Source: Sphingosinicella microcystinivorans
Lineage (GTDB): Bacteria; Pseudomonadota; Alphaproteobacteria; Sphingomonadales; Sphingomonadaceae
Direction of reading: 5' to 3'
Assembly (NCBI RefSeq): GCF_003634215.1
Contig: NZ_RBWX01000008.1
Location: 434,001-498,000, forward strand
DNA length: 64,000 bases
Part shown: piece after piece, positions 45,080 to 54,613 of the stretch
Position numbering within the stretch: position 1 is the first letter of the stretch
Layout: every line of letters begins with the position of its first letter
The notes under the pieces: model-generated
Told to the model about the DNA's origin: nothing
The model's input: only the letters and a program-made list of their open reading frames with translations
Databases searched by the model: none
Translations under genes and position numbers: made by a program

Positions 45080-47667
45080 GCGAGGCTCTTCGACGCCATC
45101 TCGAACGTATCGCGCGAGACGCCCGGCGCCGCGACGATGCGTTCGAGCTCGGCGCGCATCATCGCCGCGCGCGCGTCTTCCATGCGCCGCCAGCGTCCAA
45201 ACGGCGCGATGAAGCGCGCCGCCGTCTGCGGATTGATCGCGTCCACCTCAAGCAATTTGTCCGCCACGAAGCGGTAACCGGCACCATCCTTCCGGTGAAA
45301 CACGAACTGATTCATCGCAAGCGCGCCGACGAGTGACCGGAAACGGTTCGGGTTGCGGATCGTGAAGTCCGGATGCGCGGATAGCGCAATCGCCTTTTCA
45401 AGTGCGCCCTCCCCCGTCGCCAACGCCTGCGCCGTGAACCACTTGTCGAGCACCAGCGCATCGCCCTTGAAGCGCTCGTAGAAGTCCTGCAGCACGCGCT
45501 CACGCGCCGGGGCGTCCGTATCGACGAGCAGGCCGAGCGCAGCGATGCGGTCGGTCATGTTCGTCGCCGCCTGGTATTGCGCTTCCGCCGCTGCGACCGC
45601 GCCATCATCCGCATCCGCGAACAAATATCCGAGCGCGACATTCTTCAGGCGCCGCCGCCCCTTGCCGTCGGCCGACAGGTCGTAGACGCCGTCCGAAAGG
45701 CCGGCGTGCAGCGCTGCCCACGTCTCGCGACCAACGCCTTCCAGAAGCGCACGGCGCAGTCCCTCGCGCGCGGTGTGCACGGCGTCCGGGTCGACGTTCG
45801 CGCCGAGCCGCTCGGCGACCATCGTTTCGGTCGGCAGCAGGATCGATTCGCCGATGAAGGCATGGTCGAGCGCCTGGTTCCTGATCGTCCGGCCGACCGC
45901 CTCGACAAGCGGCGCGGCGTCGGTGCCGCCGGTCTTCACGGCGTCGACCAGCCGATCCATCATCAGTTGCTGCATCGCCTCGTAGCGCGCGAACGGATCA
46001 TCGTCGTGCGCGGAAAGGAACGCGAAATCAGCAGCGCTGCGCTTCGTCTCGACCGTCACCGGCGCCGAAAAACCCCGGTTGATCGAGAGCACCGGCGGCT
46101 CGCCGACATTCTCGAACGTCATCGTCGCGCTCGCCGAGCGAAGCTGGAACAGCTGCTCCGGCCCGAGCAGTGACCCCGACTCCCGCCCGAACAGCGCAAT
46201 CTTCAGCGGAATGTGCATCGGCGCCTTCTTCGACTGGCCGGGTGTATCGGGCACCGCCTGCGCCAGCGTCAGCGTCGCGGATTTCGCCGCCGCATCATAA
46301 GCAAGGTCCGCCGTCACGCTCGGCGTCCCCGCCTGCGAATACCACAGGCGGAATTGCCCGAAATCGGTGCCGCCGCCGTCTTCCAGCGCCTTCACCCAGT
46401 CCTCGACCGTCGCCGCCTCGCCGTCGTGGCGCGCGAAGTAAAGGTCGGTGCCTTTCCGATAATTCTCCGGCCCCAGCAGCGTCGCCGCCATGCGGATCAC
46501 CTCGGCGCCCTTGTTGTAGACGGTCGCCGTGTAGAAGTTCGAAATCTCGATGTAGCTTTCGGGCCGCACCGGATGCGCGAGCGGCCCGGCGTCCTCCTGG
46601 AACTGGGCCGCGCGCAGCGCGCGCACATCCTCGATACGCTTCACCGCGGGGCTACCCATGTCGGCGCTGAAGCTCTGGTCGCGGAAGACGGTGAGGCCTT
46701 CCTTCAGGCTCAGCTGAAACCAGTCGCGGCAGGTGACGCGGTTGCCGGTCCAGTTGTGGAAATACTCGTGCGCCACCACCGCCGCCACGGCGTCGAAATC
46801 CGCGTCGGTTGCGGTTTCGGCATCGGCGAGGATGTATTTGGAGTTGAAGACGTTGAGGCCCTTGTTCTCCATCGCGCCGAAATTGAAATCGTCGACGGCA
46901 ACGATGTTGAACACCTCGAGATCATATTCGCGCCCGTAGTGCACCTCGTCCCAGCGCATCGAGTCCTTCAGCGCCTGCATCGCGTGGCGGCACTTCTCGA
47001 CGTCGCCGGGGCGCACCCAGATGCCGAGCTTCACGTGACGTCCGGACATCGTCTCGAAGCTGTCTTCGAGCGCGCGAAGATCGCCCGCGACGACCGCGAA
47101 CAGATAGCAAGGCTTCGGAAACGGATCGTCCCACCGCGCGAAGTGGCGGCCGTCGGCAAGATCTCCCGACGCGACCGGATTGCCGTTCGAAAGCAGCACC
47201 GGATAGCGCGCCTTGTCCGCCTTCAATTCCACCGAATAGCGGCTGAGCACGTCGGGCCGGTCCGGGAAGAAGGTGATGCGCCGGAAGCCTTCGGCCTCAC
47301 ACTGCGTGCAAAGATTGCCGCCCGAGGCATAGAGCCCCATCAGCTTGGTGTTCGCGGCAGGCGCGATTTCCACGAGCGTTTCCACAGTCGCGGCATCGCC
47401 CGGGATCGGAATCACGAGCTTGCCGTCCGCCAGCGTGTAGTCACCTTCGCCGAGCACTCGCCCGTCCACGGCAACGGATTTCAGATCGAGGTCGTCGCCA
47501 TCGAGCACGAGCGGACCGTCGCCCGCACGCTCCACCTTCAGCACCGCGCGAACGCGGGTGCGATCCGCATCGAGATCGAAGGCAAGGCTGATGTCGGGGA
47601 TGCGCCACGCGGGCGGCGCATAGTCCTCGCGGCGAGTGATCGTGGGGGTTTCGCTTCGTGCTTCCAT
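45076..47667 (-). CDS. pepN: Aminopeptidase N
   Basis: An 863-residue M1 zinc aminopeptidase. GAMEN (about 262-266) and the zinc site HEYFHNWTGNRVT (about 298-310) are present, followed by the ERAP-like C-terminal helices, ending in DTFEMASKSLA. It trims N-terminal residues from peptides in the cytoplasm. Length is close to E. coli PepN (870). I prefer ATG 47667 because CACTAT lies ten bases before it; ATG 47679 falls inside that element. Divergent from the SDR gene by 65 bp. Confidence 0.95.
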   Translation of the reverse strand: MEARSETPTITRREDYAPPAWRIPDISLAFDLDADRTRVRAVLKVERAGDGPLVLDGDDLDLKSVAVDGRVLGEGDYTLADGKLVIPIPGDAATVETLVEIAPAANTKLMGLYASGGNLCTQCEAEGFRRITFFPDRPDVLSRYSVELKADKARYPVLLSNGNPVASGDLADGRHFARWDDPFPKPCYLFAVVAGDLRALEDSFETMSGRHVKLGIWVRPGDVEKCRHAMQALKDSMRWDEVHYGREYDLEVFNIVAVDDFNFGAMENKGLNVFNSKYILADAETATDADFDAVAAVVAHEYFHNWTGNRVTCRDWFQLSLKEGLTVFRDQSFSADMGSPAVKRIEDVRALRAAQFQEDAGPLAHPVRPESYIEISNFYTATVYNKGAEVIRMAATLLGPENYRKGTDLYFARHDGEAATVEDWVKALEDGGGTDFGQFRLWYSQAGTPSVTADLAYDAAAKSATLTLAQAVPDTPGQSKKAPMHIPLKIALFGRESGSLLGPEQLFQLRSASATMTFENVGEPPVLSINRGFSAPVTVETKRSAADFAFLSAHDDDPFARYEAMQQLMMDRLVDAVKTGGTDAAPLVEAVGRTIRNQALDHAFIGESILLPTETMVAERLGANVDPDAVHTAREGLRRALLEGVGRETWAALHAGLSDGVYDLSADGKGRRRLKNVALGYLFADADDGAVAAAEAQYQAATNMTDRIAALGLLVDTDAPARERVLQDFYERFKGDALVLDKWFTAQALATGEGALEKAIALSAHPDFTIRNPNRFRSLVGALAMNQFVFHRKDGAGYRFVADKLLEVDAINPQTAARFIAPFGRWRRMEDARAAMMRAELERIVAAPGVSRDTFEMASKSLA

Positions 47668-47732
47668 GGGAGTCGACATAGTGAGCGGAAAGGCGAATCG
47701 CCAGCGGCTTCCGTGCACGCTAAGAAGGCGCC

Positions 47733-48530
47733 ATGCCTCACCTCCTGATCCTCGGCCAGGGTTACACCGGATCGCGCCTGCGCGCGGCGCTGGAACGCGA
47801 AGGCTGGGCCGTGACCGGCACGGCGCGCACCGCACGGCCCGGCATCCTCCCAGCCGACGATCCCGGCATGGCGGACGCCATCGCCACCGCAACGCACATC
47901 CTGTCCTCCGTGCCTCCCGAAGCCGATCACGACCCGGTGCTCGCGCGGCACGGCGCGGCGCTCGCCGCCTCCGGCGCGTGGCGCGGCTACCTGTCCTCCA
48001 CCGGCGTCTACGGCGACACCGGCGGCGCGTGGGTGGATGAAACGGCGCCCGTCGGACATGGCCGCCGCAGCGCGCGCACCGCTGCCGATCTCGCGTGGCA
48101 GAAGATCGGCGCACGCGTGCTGCGCCTGCCCGGCATCTACGGCCCCGGCCGATCGGCGCTGGGCCGCGTGCGCGAAGGGAAGGCACAGCGCATCGACGCG
48201 GGCACGCAGGTGTTCAGCCGCATCCATGTCGACGACATCGTGGCCGGCGTCATCGCCGCGTTCGCTGCGCCGCCCGGCGTCTGGAACATCGCGGACGACG
48301 AACCCGCGCCCGGCCACGCCGTCACCGCGTTCGCCTGCGCACTCGCGGGCGCGCCGCTACCGCCGCTCGTGCCGCTCGCCGGGGCCGCGCTCTCGCCGCA
48401 GGCGCGCGCCTTCTATGCGGAGAGCCGCCGCATCGCGAACGGCAAGATGAAGCGCGACCTCGGCATCCGGCTTCGCTATCCTGATTATCGATCCGGCCTT
48501 CGCGCCTGTCTTCGGGAGGAGTGTCCATGA
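47733..48530 (+). CDS. NAD-dependent epimerase/dehydratase-like protein (YeeZ type)
   Basis: A 265-residue Rossmann protein of the atypical extended SDR group. The nucleotide motif is ILGQGYTGSRL (about residues 5-15), and SSTGVYGDTGGAW, LRLPGIYGPGR and RIHVDDIVAGV follow the epimerase pattern. The catalytic Tyr-Lys pair is degenerate, as in YeeZ-like proteins. CTAAGA ends seven bases before the ATG, with no ribosome site. The stop overlaps the next ATG (ATGA). Confidence 0.85.
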   Translation: MPHLLILGQGYTGSRLRAALEREGWAVTGTARTARPGILPADDPGMADAIATATHILSSVPPEADHDPVLARHGAALAASGAWRGYLSSTGVYGDTGGAWVDETAPVGHGRRSARTAADLAWQKIGARVLRLPGIYGPGRSALGRVREGKAQRIDAGTQVFSRIHVDDIVAGVIAAFAAPPGVWNIADDEPAPGHAVTAFACALAGAPLPPLVPLAGAALSPQARAFYAESRRIANGKMKRDLGIRLRYPDYRSGLRACLREECP

Positions 48531-50800
48531 AATTCGGCGTCGGCCAATCGCCTCGCAGGGTGGAAGACGAACGGCTGCTCACCGGGCGCGGCCGCTACAC
48601 CGACGATTTCCAGCCAGACGGCACCGCCTACGGCGTCACCGTGCGCTCACCCTACGGCCATGCGCGCATCCTCGGCATCGACACCGCCGACGCGCGCGCC
48701 ATGCCCGGCGTGCTCGCGATCTACACGGCGGAAGACATCGCGCACTATGGCCCGATCCCCTGCCTCGTATCCCTCCCCGGCCGCATAGAAACGCACCGGG
48801 CGCTGCTGACGAAGGACATCGTGCGCTTCGTCGGCGACGGCGTCGCGTTCGTGGTCGCCGAAACGCGCGCGGCCGCGCGCGCTGCTGCCGAGGCCGTCGT
48901 CGTCGATTACGAGGAGCTGCCCGCCGCCGCGACAATCGACGCCGCGCTCGCACCCGGTGCGCCCGCGATCTGGGAAGACGCCCCGGATAATCGCGTTTTC
49001 GACTGGCATGTCGGGGATGAACCCGGCGCGCGCGCAGCCATCGCGTCTGCCGCCCACGTCACGCGCCTGCGGATCGTGCAGAACCGCGTCGCCCCCACCT
49101 CGATGGAGGTCCGCGCAGCGCTCGCCGAATGGTCGGACGAGAGCGGCCTCACGCTCACCGTCGGCAGTCAGGGCGTCGCCGCCATGCACAAGACGCTCAG
49201 CCGCGAGATCCTGAAGTGCGCGCCGGAGCGGCTGCGCGTCATCACCGGCGATGTCGGCGGCGGCTTCGGGCTCAAGGTGTTCCTCTACCCCGAATATGGC
49301 CTCGTCCTCCATGCCGCCGAACATCTGAAGCGTCCGGTGAAGTGGACCGGCGAGCGCTCCGATGCGTTCCAGACCGATTCGCACGGCCGCGCCGTTCTGT
49401 CGGAGGCCGCGCTGGCGCTCGATGCCGAGGGCAATTTCCTCGCGCTCGCGGTGGAAAGCTGGTCCGATCTCGGCGCCTATCAGGCGCAGTTCGGCCCGGC
49501 GATCCAGACGATGGCGGGCGGGCGCATCATCGGCGGCGTCTATCGCATTCCGGTGATGCACAACCACGTCCACGGCGTCGTCACCAACACCGCGCCCGTC
49601 GATGCCTATCGCGGCGCGGGGCGGCCCGAGGCGACGTATCTTGTCGAGCGTCTCATCGAAACGGCGGCACGGGAGACGGGCCGCGATGCGGGTGATCTGC
49701 GCCGCCGCAATCTTCTGCGCCCTGATGAGCTGCCCCACGCCAACGGTCTCGGCCTCACCTTCGATGTCGGCAATTTCCCGGCGCTGCTCGACGCCGCGCT
49801 CGAAAAGGCCGACTGGACCGGCTTTCCCGCCCGCCGCGCGGCAGCGGAAGCGCGCGGGCTGCGCTATGGACGCGGCGCGGCTTATTATGTCGAGATCGCG
49901 GGCGGCAGCGATCTCGACGAATTCGCGGACGTGCGCTTTCTCGCAGACGGCACCATCGAGGCGGCGGTCGGCACGCAATCGAACGGGCAGGGCCACGAAA
50001 CGTCCTACGCACAGGTACTCGCCGAACGGCTCGGCGTGCCGATGAATCAGGTACGCATCGTACAGGGGGACACCGCGCGGCTGGAGGTCGGGCGCGGCAC
50101 CGGCGGCTCGCGCTCGATGGTGTGGGGCGGCGGCGCGCTCATAGAAGCGGCGGACACGATCATCGAGAAGGCGCGCGATCTCGCCCGCGCCGATCTCGGC
50201 GAGGATGTCGATTTCGACGCGGGTGTTTTGCGGGCGCGCGGCTCGAACGCGACGATGAGCCTCGCCGAACTCGCCGCGCGCCACCCGCGAACGCTCGACA
50301 CACGCGCGCGCTATGCGAAAGAAAAACCCACGCCGACCTTCCCCAACGGCTGTCACGTCGCGGAGGTGGAGGTCGATCCGGAGACGGGCCGCGTGCGTGT
50401 CGCGCGCTACGACGTCGTCGATGATTTCGGCACGCTGGTGAACCCGCTGCTCGTCGAAGGCCAGGTGCACGGCGGCATCGCACAGGGGCTGGGGCAGGCG
50501 CTTCTCGAAGACGTCGTCTACGATGAAAGCGCCCAACTCCTCTCCGGCAGCTTCATGGACTACGGCATCCCGCGCGCCGACGACATGCCGCGCGCCATCA
50601 CCTTCGCGTCGCGCCCGGTGCCGAACCCCAACAACCCGCTCGGCGCCAAAGGCTGCGGCGAGGCCGGTACGATCGGCGCCATGCCCTCCATCATGAACGC
50701 CATCGTCGACGCGCTGGACGGCACCCCAGTCGACATGCCCGCCACCCCCGAAAAACTCTGGCGCATCTGCCGCGAACTCGCCCACCGCACAGCGGCCTGA
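48527..50800 (+). CDS. Xanthine dehydrogenase-family molybdopterin-binding subunit
   Basis: A 757-residue large subunit of the molybdenum hydroxylase family. It opens with the fold MKFGVGQSPRRVEDERLLTGRGRYTDD, and the molybdopterin loops GDVGGGFGLK, VDAYRGAGRPEATY and GTQSNGQGHETSYAQ follow. AYRGAGR rather than AYRCSFR means it is not a form I CO dehydrogenase. The usual FAD (CoxM) and [2Fe-2S] (CoxS) subunits are absent here. ATG 48527 with GGAGGA six bases upstream; the ATGA overlap suggests coupling to the SDR gene. Confidence 0.92.
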   Translation: MKFGVGQSPRRVEDERLLTGRGRYTDDFQPDGTAYGVTVRSPYGHARILGIDTADARAMPGVLAIYTAEDIAHYGPIPCLVSLPGRIETHRALLTKDIVRFVGDGVAFVVAETRAAARAAAEAVVVDYEELPAAATIDAALAPGAPAIWEDAPDNRVFDWHVGDEPGARAAIASAAHVTRLRIVQNRVAPTSMEVRAALAEWSDESGLTLTVGSQGVAAMHKTLSREILKCAPERLRVITGDVGGGFGLKVFLYPEYGLVLHAAEHLKRPVKWTGERSDAFQTDSHGRAVLSEAALALDAEGNFLALAVESWSDLGAYQAQFGPAIQTMAGGRIIGGVYRIPVMHNHVHGVVTNTAPVDAYRGAGRPEATYLVERLIETAARETGRDAGDLRRRNLLRPDELPHANGLGLTFDVGNFPALLDAALEKADWTGFPARRAAAEARGLRYGRGAAYYVEIAGGSDLDEFADVRFLADGTIEAAVGTQSNGQGHETSYAQVLAERLGVPMNQVRIVQGDTARLEVGRGTGGSRSMVWGGGALIEAADTIIEKARDLARADLGEDVDFDAGVLRARGSNATMSLAELAARHPRTLDTRARYAKEKPTPTFPNGCHVAEVEVDPETGRVRVARYDVVDDFGTLVNPLLVEGQVHGGIAQGLGQALLEDVVYDESAQLLSGSFMDYGIPRADDMPRAITFASRPVPNPNNPLGAKGCGEAGTIGAMPSIMNAIVDALDGTPVDMPATPEKLWRICRELAHRTAA

Positions 50801-50815
50801 TCCAGCACTTAAACG

Positions 50816-50845
50816 TTGTCGGTACAGGCGTTACGCGTCCATAGT
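50816..50845 (+). promoter_or_regulatory. Promoter of the MFS transporter gene
   Basis: TTGTCG (50816-50821), 18 bp, CATAGT (50840-50845). The start site would fall near 50852, ten bases before the ATG at 50862 and after the GTG at 50844, which supports the later start codon. Confidence 0.4.
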
Positions 50846-50861
50846 GGCCGCGCCCCGCATT

Positions 50862-52526
50862 ATGCCCGACAGTCTCGACGATCCCGCTGCCACGCGCCCC
50901 TTTGCCATCCCGATCTATCGAACGGTGTGGATCGCCAGCATTGTTTCCAACTTCGGCGGCATGATCCAGTCGGTCGGCGCGTCGTGGATGATGACAACGC
51001 TCACCACATCGCCCGCGCTCGTTGCGCTCGTGCAATCGTCGGTTACGCTGCCGATCATGCTGCTGTCGCTCGCGGCGGGCGCGATAGCCGACAACCGGGA
51101 CCGGAGGCTCGTGATGCTGGCCGCGCAGGGCTTCATGCTCGCCGTGTCGGTGGGGCTTGCCGTGTGCACATGGGCGGGGCTCATCACGCCGTGGCTGCTG
51201 CTTGCCTTCACCTTCCTCATCGGCTGCGGCACGGCGCTGAATGGCCCCGCGTGGCAGGCTTCCGTCGGTGACATGGTGCCGCGCGCCGCGCTTCCCGGAG
51301 CGGTCGCGCTCAATTCGATGAACTTCAATATCGCGCGCAGTCTCGGTCCCGCGATCGGCGGCGCGATCGTGTCGGCGGCGGGCGCTGCTGCGGCCTTCGC
51401 CGTGAACGCTTTCAGCTACATCGGCCTCATCACCGTGCTCGCCCGCTGGCGTCCGCAGCGCCCGCCGCGGACACTCCCGCGCGAGGGACTGTTCGATGCG
51501 ATGGCGGCGGGTGTCCGCTACGTCGCCATGTCGCCGACGCTTCGCGCCGTGCTCCTGCGCGCGGCGGTGTTCGGCATCGCGGCGAGCGCCGTGCCCGCGC
51601 TGATGCCCGTCGTCGCGCGCCATCTCATTTCGGGCGGCGCCCTGACCTACGGGCTTCTGCTCGGCGCCTTCGGAATCGGCGCGATCGGAGGCGCCCTGTC
51701 GAGCGGCCGGCTGCGCAGAACACACTCGAGCGAATGGATCGTCCGCATTTCCATCGCGGCATTCGCCGCCGGCACGGCGATCACCGCGTTCAGTCCTGCG
51801 ATGCCGCTCACCATGCTGGGCCTGTTTCTCGCGGGCGGCGGATGGGTGCTCGCGCTGTCGACGTTCAACGTCACCGTGCAGATGTCGGCGCCGCGCTGGG
51901 TCGTGGCGCGCGCGCTCGCGCTTTATCAGATGTGGGCGTTCGGCGGTATGGCGATCGGAGCGTGGGCGTTCGGCGAGCTTGCCGGAATGGTCGATGTGCG
52001 CACCTCGCTGATGGTCTCGGCCACGCTCCTCCTGCTCGGGCTTCTCCTTGGCATCGCGCGGCCGCTGCCAGAGGTAAAGGATCTCGACCTCGATCCCATC
52101 GCGCGCTGGAGGGAACCCGAAGTCGCGGTGCCGGTCGAGCCTCGCTCCGGCCCCGTGGTGGTCACAATCGACTACCGCATCCCAGAGACAAGCATCCGCG
52201 AATTTCTCACAGTGATGAGCGAGCGCCGCCGCATCCGCATGCGTGACGGCGCGCGGCACTGGACGCTGCTGCGCGATCTCGGCGATCCCGAGCTCTGGAT
52301 CGAGCGCTACCATGTGCCGACTTGGCTCGATTACATCCGCCACAACCAGCGCCGTACCAATGCCGACGCGGACAACACCCACCGCCTGCGCGCGCTGCAT
52401 ACGGGTGAGGAGCCGCCGCGCGTGCACCGGATGATCGAGCGTCAGACCGCTGTTCTGCCCGGTCTCCGCCTGCCGAGCGCGCGTGAGCTTGCCGGGCCGA
52501 TCACCGATCCGTCCCAGTCGGGCTAG
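50862..52526 (+). CDS. MFS transporter (EntS/MFS_3-like) with C-terminal domain
   Basis: A 554-residue permease. Residues about 15-400 hold twelve membrane helices with the MFS loop AGAIADNRDRRLVM. A cytosolic domain of about 150 residues (VVVTIDYRIPETSIREFLTVMSERRRIRMRDGARHW) follows, an antibiotic-monooxygenase-like ferredoxin fold typical of the MFS_3 family. Substrate unknown; siderophore or drug export in relatives. ATG 50862 chosen from promoter position. It overlaps the converging EamA gene by four bases. Confidence 0.9.
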   Translation: MPDSLDDPAATRPFAIPIYRTVWIASIVSNFGGMIQSVGASWMMTTLTTSPALVALVQSSVTLPIMLLSLAAGAIADNRDRRLVMLAAQGFMLAVSVGLAVCTWAGLITPWLLLAFTFLIGCGTALNGPAWQASVGDMVPRAALPGAVALNSMNFNIARSLGPAIGGAIVSAAGAAAAFAVNAFSYIGLITVLARWRPQRPPRTLPREGLFDAMAAGVRYVAMSPTLRAVLLRAAVFGIAASAVPALMPVVARHLISGGALTYGLLLGAFGIGAIGGALSSGRLRRTHSSEWIVRISIAAFAAGTAITAFSPAMPLTMLGLFLAGGGWVLALSTFNVTVQMSAPRWVVARALALYQMWAFGGMAIGAWAFGELAGMVDVRTSLMVSATLLLLGLLLGIARPLPEVKDLDLDPIARWREPEVAVPVEPRSGPVVVTIDYRIPETSIREFLTVMSERRRIRMRDGARHWTLLRDLGDPELWIERYHVPTWLDYIRHNQRRTNADADNTHRLRALHTGEEPPRVHRMIERQTAVLPGLRLPSARELAGPITDPSQSG

Positions 52527-53458
52527 CTGCGCCCCGTCGTGCCGCCCGCCGCGGCAGTTCCCGCAGGCACGCTGCGCGCGCGAAGCGCGATGACGAGGCC
52601 GACGATGGTGAGCACCGCCCCCGCCACAGCGAGCGGCGTCCAGCGGTAGCCTTCCAGAATTGTCGAGATCGTCATCGCGATGAACGGGACGAGCACGTTC
52701 GTATAACCGGCCCACGCCGGCCCGACGATGCGGATGACGTTGAAATAGAGCACGAAGGCGAGCGCCGAGGCGAAGGCGGCGAGGTAGAAGACGCCGCCCA
52801 GATAGAGGGGCGTCCATTCCACGACAGGCGGCCCGCTCGTCACCCACGCAGCAACCGCATCGATGAGCGCGCCGTAGAACATCGCGAACGCGAGCATTCC
52901 GAACATGTCATAGCTGCGCGCGCGCACGGTCCCCTGCATCACGTTCGAAATCGAAGCGACGATGACGGCGCAGCCGGTGAGCGCAAGGCCGGTCGCGAAC
53001 GCGCCGCTCCATCCCGTCTCCGTCAGTTCCCGCTGGAAAAGCAACGCGACGCCGACGATGCCGAGCCCCGCGCCGATCATGAAGCGCCGGCTGATGGGCT
53101 GCTTCAGGAAAAGCCAGGCGAACAGCGTGTTCGGCACCACCAGCAGCGCGAACACCACCGCGATCAGTCCCGAAGTGACGCTGCGGCTCGCCTGGTAGAC
53201 GAAGTTGAAATTGCCCGCGAACTGCAGGAGGCCGAGCAGAAGGAAAAATCCGTGCGCGGAGGGCGGAAATCGCAGCGTCCGCCGCATGAGGATGCAAGCC
53301 CCGAACATCAGCGCACTGGCCACGGCGAATCGATACGTCACCGACCATTGCGGCGGAACGACGCCAAGCTGCGTCTTGATCACATACCAAGTCGTTCCCC
53401 AAATGAGCGTGACCGCCGCGAACGGCAGGACGACACGGGAAACGCCGCTTGGCGTCAC
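52523..53458 (-). CDS. EamA/DMT family transporter
   Basis: A 311-residue drug/metabolite transporter with ten predicted helices in two EamA repeats (about 12-145 and 165-295). The opening ALIWGTTWYVIKTQLG-like stretch LIWGTTWYVIK and the second-half GVFYLAAFASALAFVLYF are typical. Its ATG overlaps the stop of the threonine aldolase gene by four bases, so the two are probably coupled; an amino-acid exporter role is inferred. Confidence 0.9.
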   Translation of the reverse strand: MTPSGVSRVVLPFAAVTLIWGTTWYVIKTQLGVVPPQWSVTYRFAVASALMFGACILMRRTLRFPPSAHGFFLLLGLLQFAGNFNFVYQASRSVTSGLIAVVFALLVVPNTLFAWLFLKQPISRRFMIGAGLGIVGVALLFQRELTETGWSGAFATGLALTGCAVIVASISNVMQGTVRARSYDMFGMLAFAMFYGALIDAVAAWVTSGPPVVEWTPLYLGGVFYLAAFASALAFVLYFNVIRIVGPAWAGYTNVLVPFIAMTISTILEGYRWTPLAVAGAVLTIVGLVIALRARSVPAGTAAAGGTTGRS

Positions 53459-54459
53459 AGTTCGGAGAGGGCGGCGGCGAGCGCCTGCACATGCGCCTCG
53501 GGCGTGTCCCAGGCGGTTACCAGCCGGATTTCGCCCGGCGCCCAGTCATAGAATTCGAAGCCTTTCGCGCGCAGCGCCGCGGAGTCCTCCGGCGACGCGC
53601 GCAGGAACAGCTCGTTCGCTTCCACGGGGTGGAGCAGCCGGTCGCCCGCCGCCACAGCGAGACGCGCCGCAGCGGCGTTCGCGGCGCCGGCATTGCGTTC
53701 CCAGGCGCCCGTTTCGATCATCGCGAGGAGCTGCGCGGCAGCATAGCGCCCCTTCGAAGGCATCTGCCCCGCGCGCTTATTCCGGTGCGGCAGCGTTCCG
53801 GCGAGCGCGGGGTCGAACACCACGATCGCCTCCGCAGACATGCCGCCGTTCTTGATGAACCCGAAGCTCATCATGTCCACCCCCGCGCGCCACGTGATGT
53901 CGGCGGGCGCGCAGCCGAGGTGCACGAGCGCGTTCGCGAAGCGCGCACCGTCCATATGGAGCCGCCAGCCGCGCCGCTTCGCTTCCTCGCCAAGCGCCGC
54001 CACTTCGTCCGGCGTGTAGACGCAGCCGTATTCGGTCGCCTGCGTCATCGAAAGCACGCACGGCTGCACCTGGTGCACGTCGCCGCGCATCCCGGCCACC
54101 GCCGCGCGCACGGCGTCCACCGTCAGCTTGGCGGCGGCACCTTCGGCGAGGATCAGCGACGCCCCGCCACTGAAGAAGGCGGGTGCCCCGGCTTCGTCCA
54201 CCTGGATGTGCGCCTCGCGGCTGCAGACGATCGCGCCCCACGGCGGCACCATCGCGGCGAGGCCAAGGCAATTCGCCGCCGTTCCCGATCCCACGACGAA
54301 CACGCGGCACGCATGGCCGAAAAAGTCACCGAACACGCCGTCGAGGCGCTGCGTCAGCGCGTCTCCGTCATACGTGCCCACAACGCCCGTGTTGGCGGCG
54401 AGGACGGCTTCGATCACCTCGGGGCAGGCGGCGGCGGCGTTGTCGGAGACGAAATACAT
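53455..54459 (-). CDS. ltaE: Low-specificity L-threonine aldolase
   Basis: A 334-residue PLP enzyme of the beta-eliminating lyase family that splits L-threonine or allo-threonine into glycine and acetaldehyde. VSDNAAAACPEVIEAV, the HMDGARFANA motif and the Schiff-base Lys in SFGFIKNGGM are visible. TTGACC (54496-54491), 17 bp, TAGCGG (54473-54468) precedes it, with the -10 ending eight bases from the ATG and no ribosome site. EamA follows directly. Confidence 0.93.
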   Translation of the reverse strand: MYFVSDNAAAACPEVIEAVLAANTGVVGTYDGDALTQRLDGVFGDFFGHACRVFVVGSGTAANCLGLAAMVPPWGAIVCSREAHIQVDEAGAPAFFSGGASLILAEGAAAKLTVDAVRAAVAGMRGDVHQVQPCVLSMTQATEYGCVYTPDEVAALGEEAKRRGWRLHMDGARFANALVHLGCAPADITWRAGVDMMSFGFIKNGGMSAEAIVVFDPALAGTLPHRNKRAGQMPSKGRYAAAQLLAMIETGAWERNAGAANAAAARLAVAAGDRLLHPVEANELFLRASPEDSAALRAKGFEFYDWAPGEIRLVTAWDTPEAHVQALAAALSEL

Positions 54460-54467
54460 TCTGCGAG

Positions 54468-54496
54468 CCGCTAAGCCGCTCCTTGCGCTTGGTCAA
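54468..54496 (-). promoter_or_regulatory. Promoter of ltaE, predicted leaderless
   Basis: TTGACC (54496-54491), 17 bp, TAGCGG (54473-54468) on the minus strand, ending eight bases before the ATG at 54459. Confidence 0.45.
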
Positions 54497-54613
54497 CACT
54501 GGCGCTGGCCCGCCAGTCGATTATGGTCGCGTGCACAAATCAAACATGAAACAGAATATGAATTCAAAATTGAATCCGGCGAGAGCCGGAAACAGGGCTG
54601 GAAAAGGAAAACC

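Noticed and set aside
48647-50785. 712-codon frame opposite the molybdopterin subunit
   Set aside because: Antisense shadow; no start signal, no motif.
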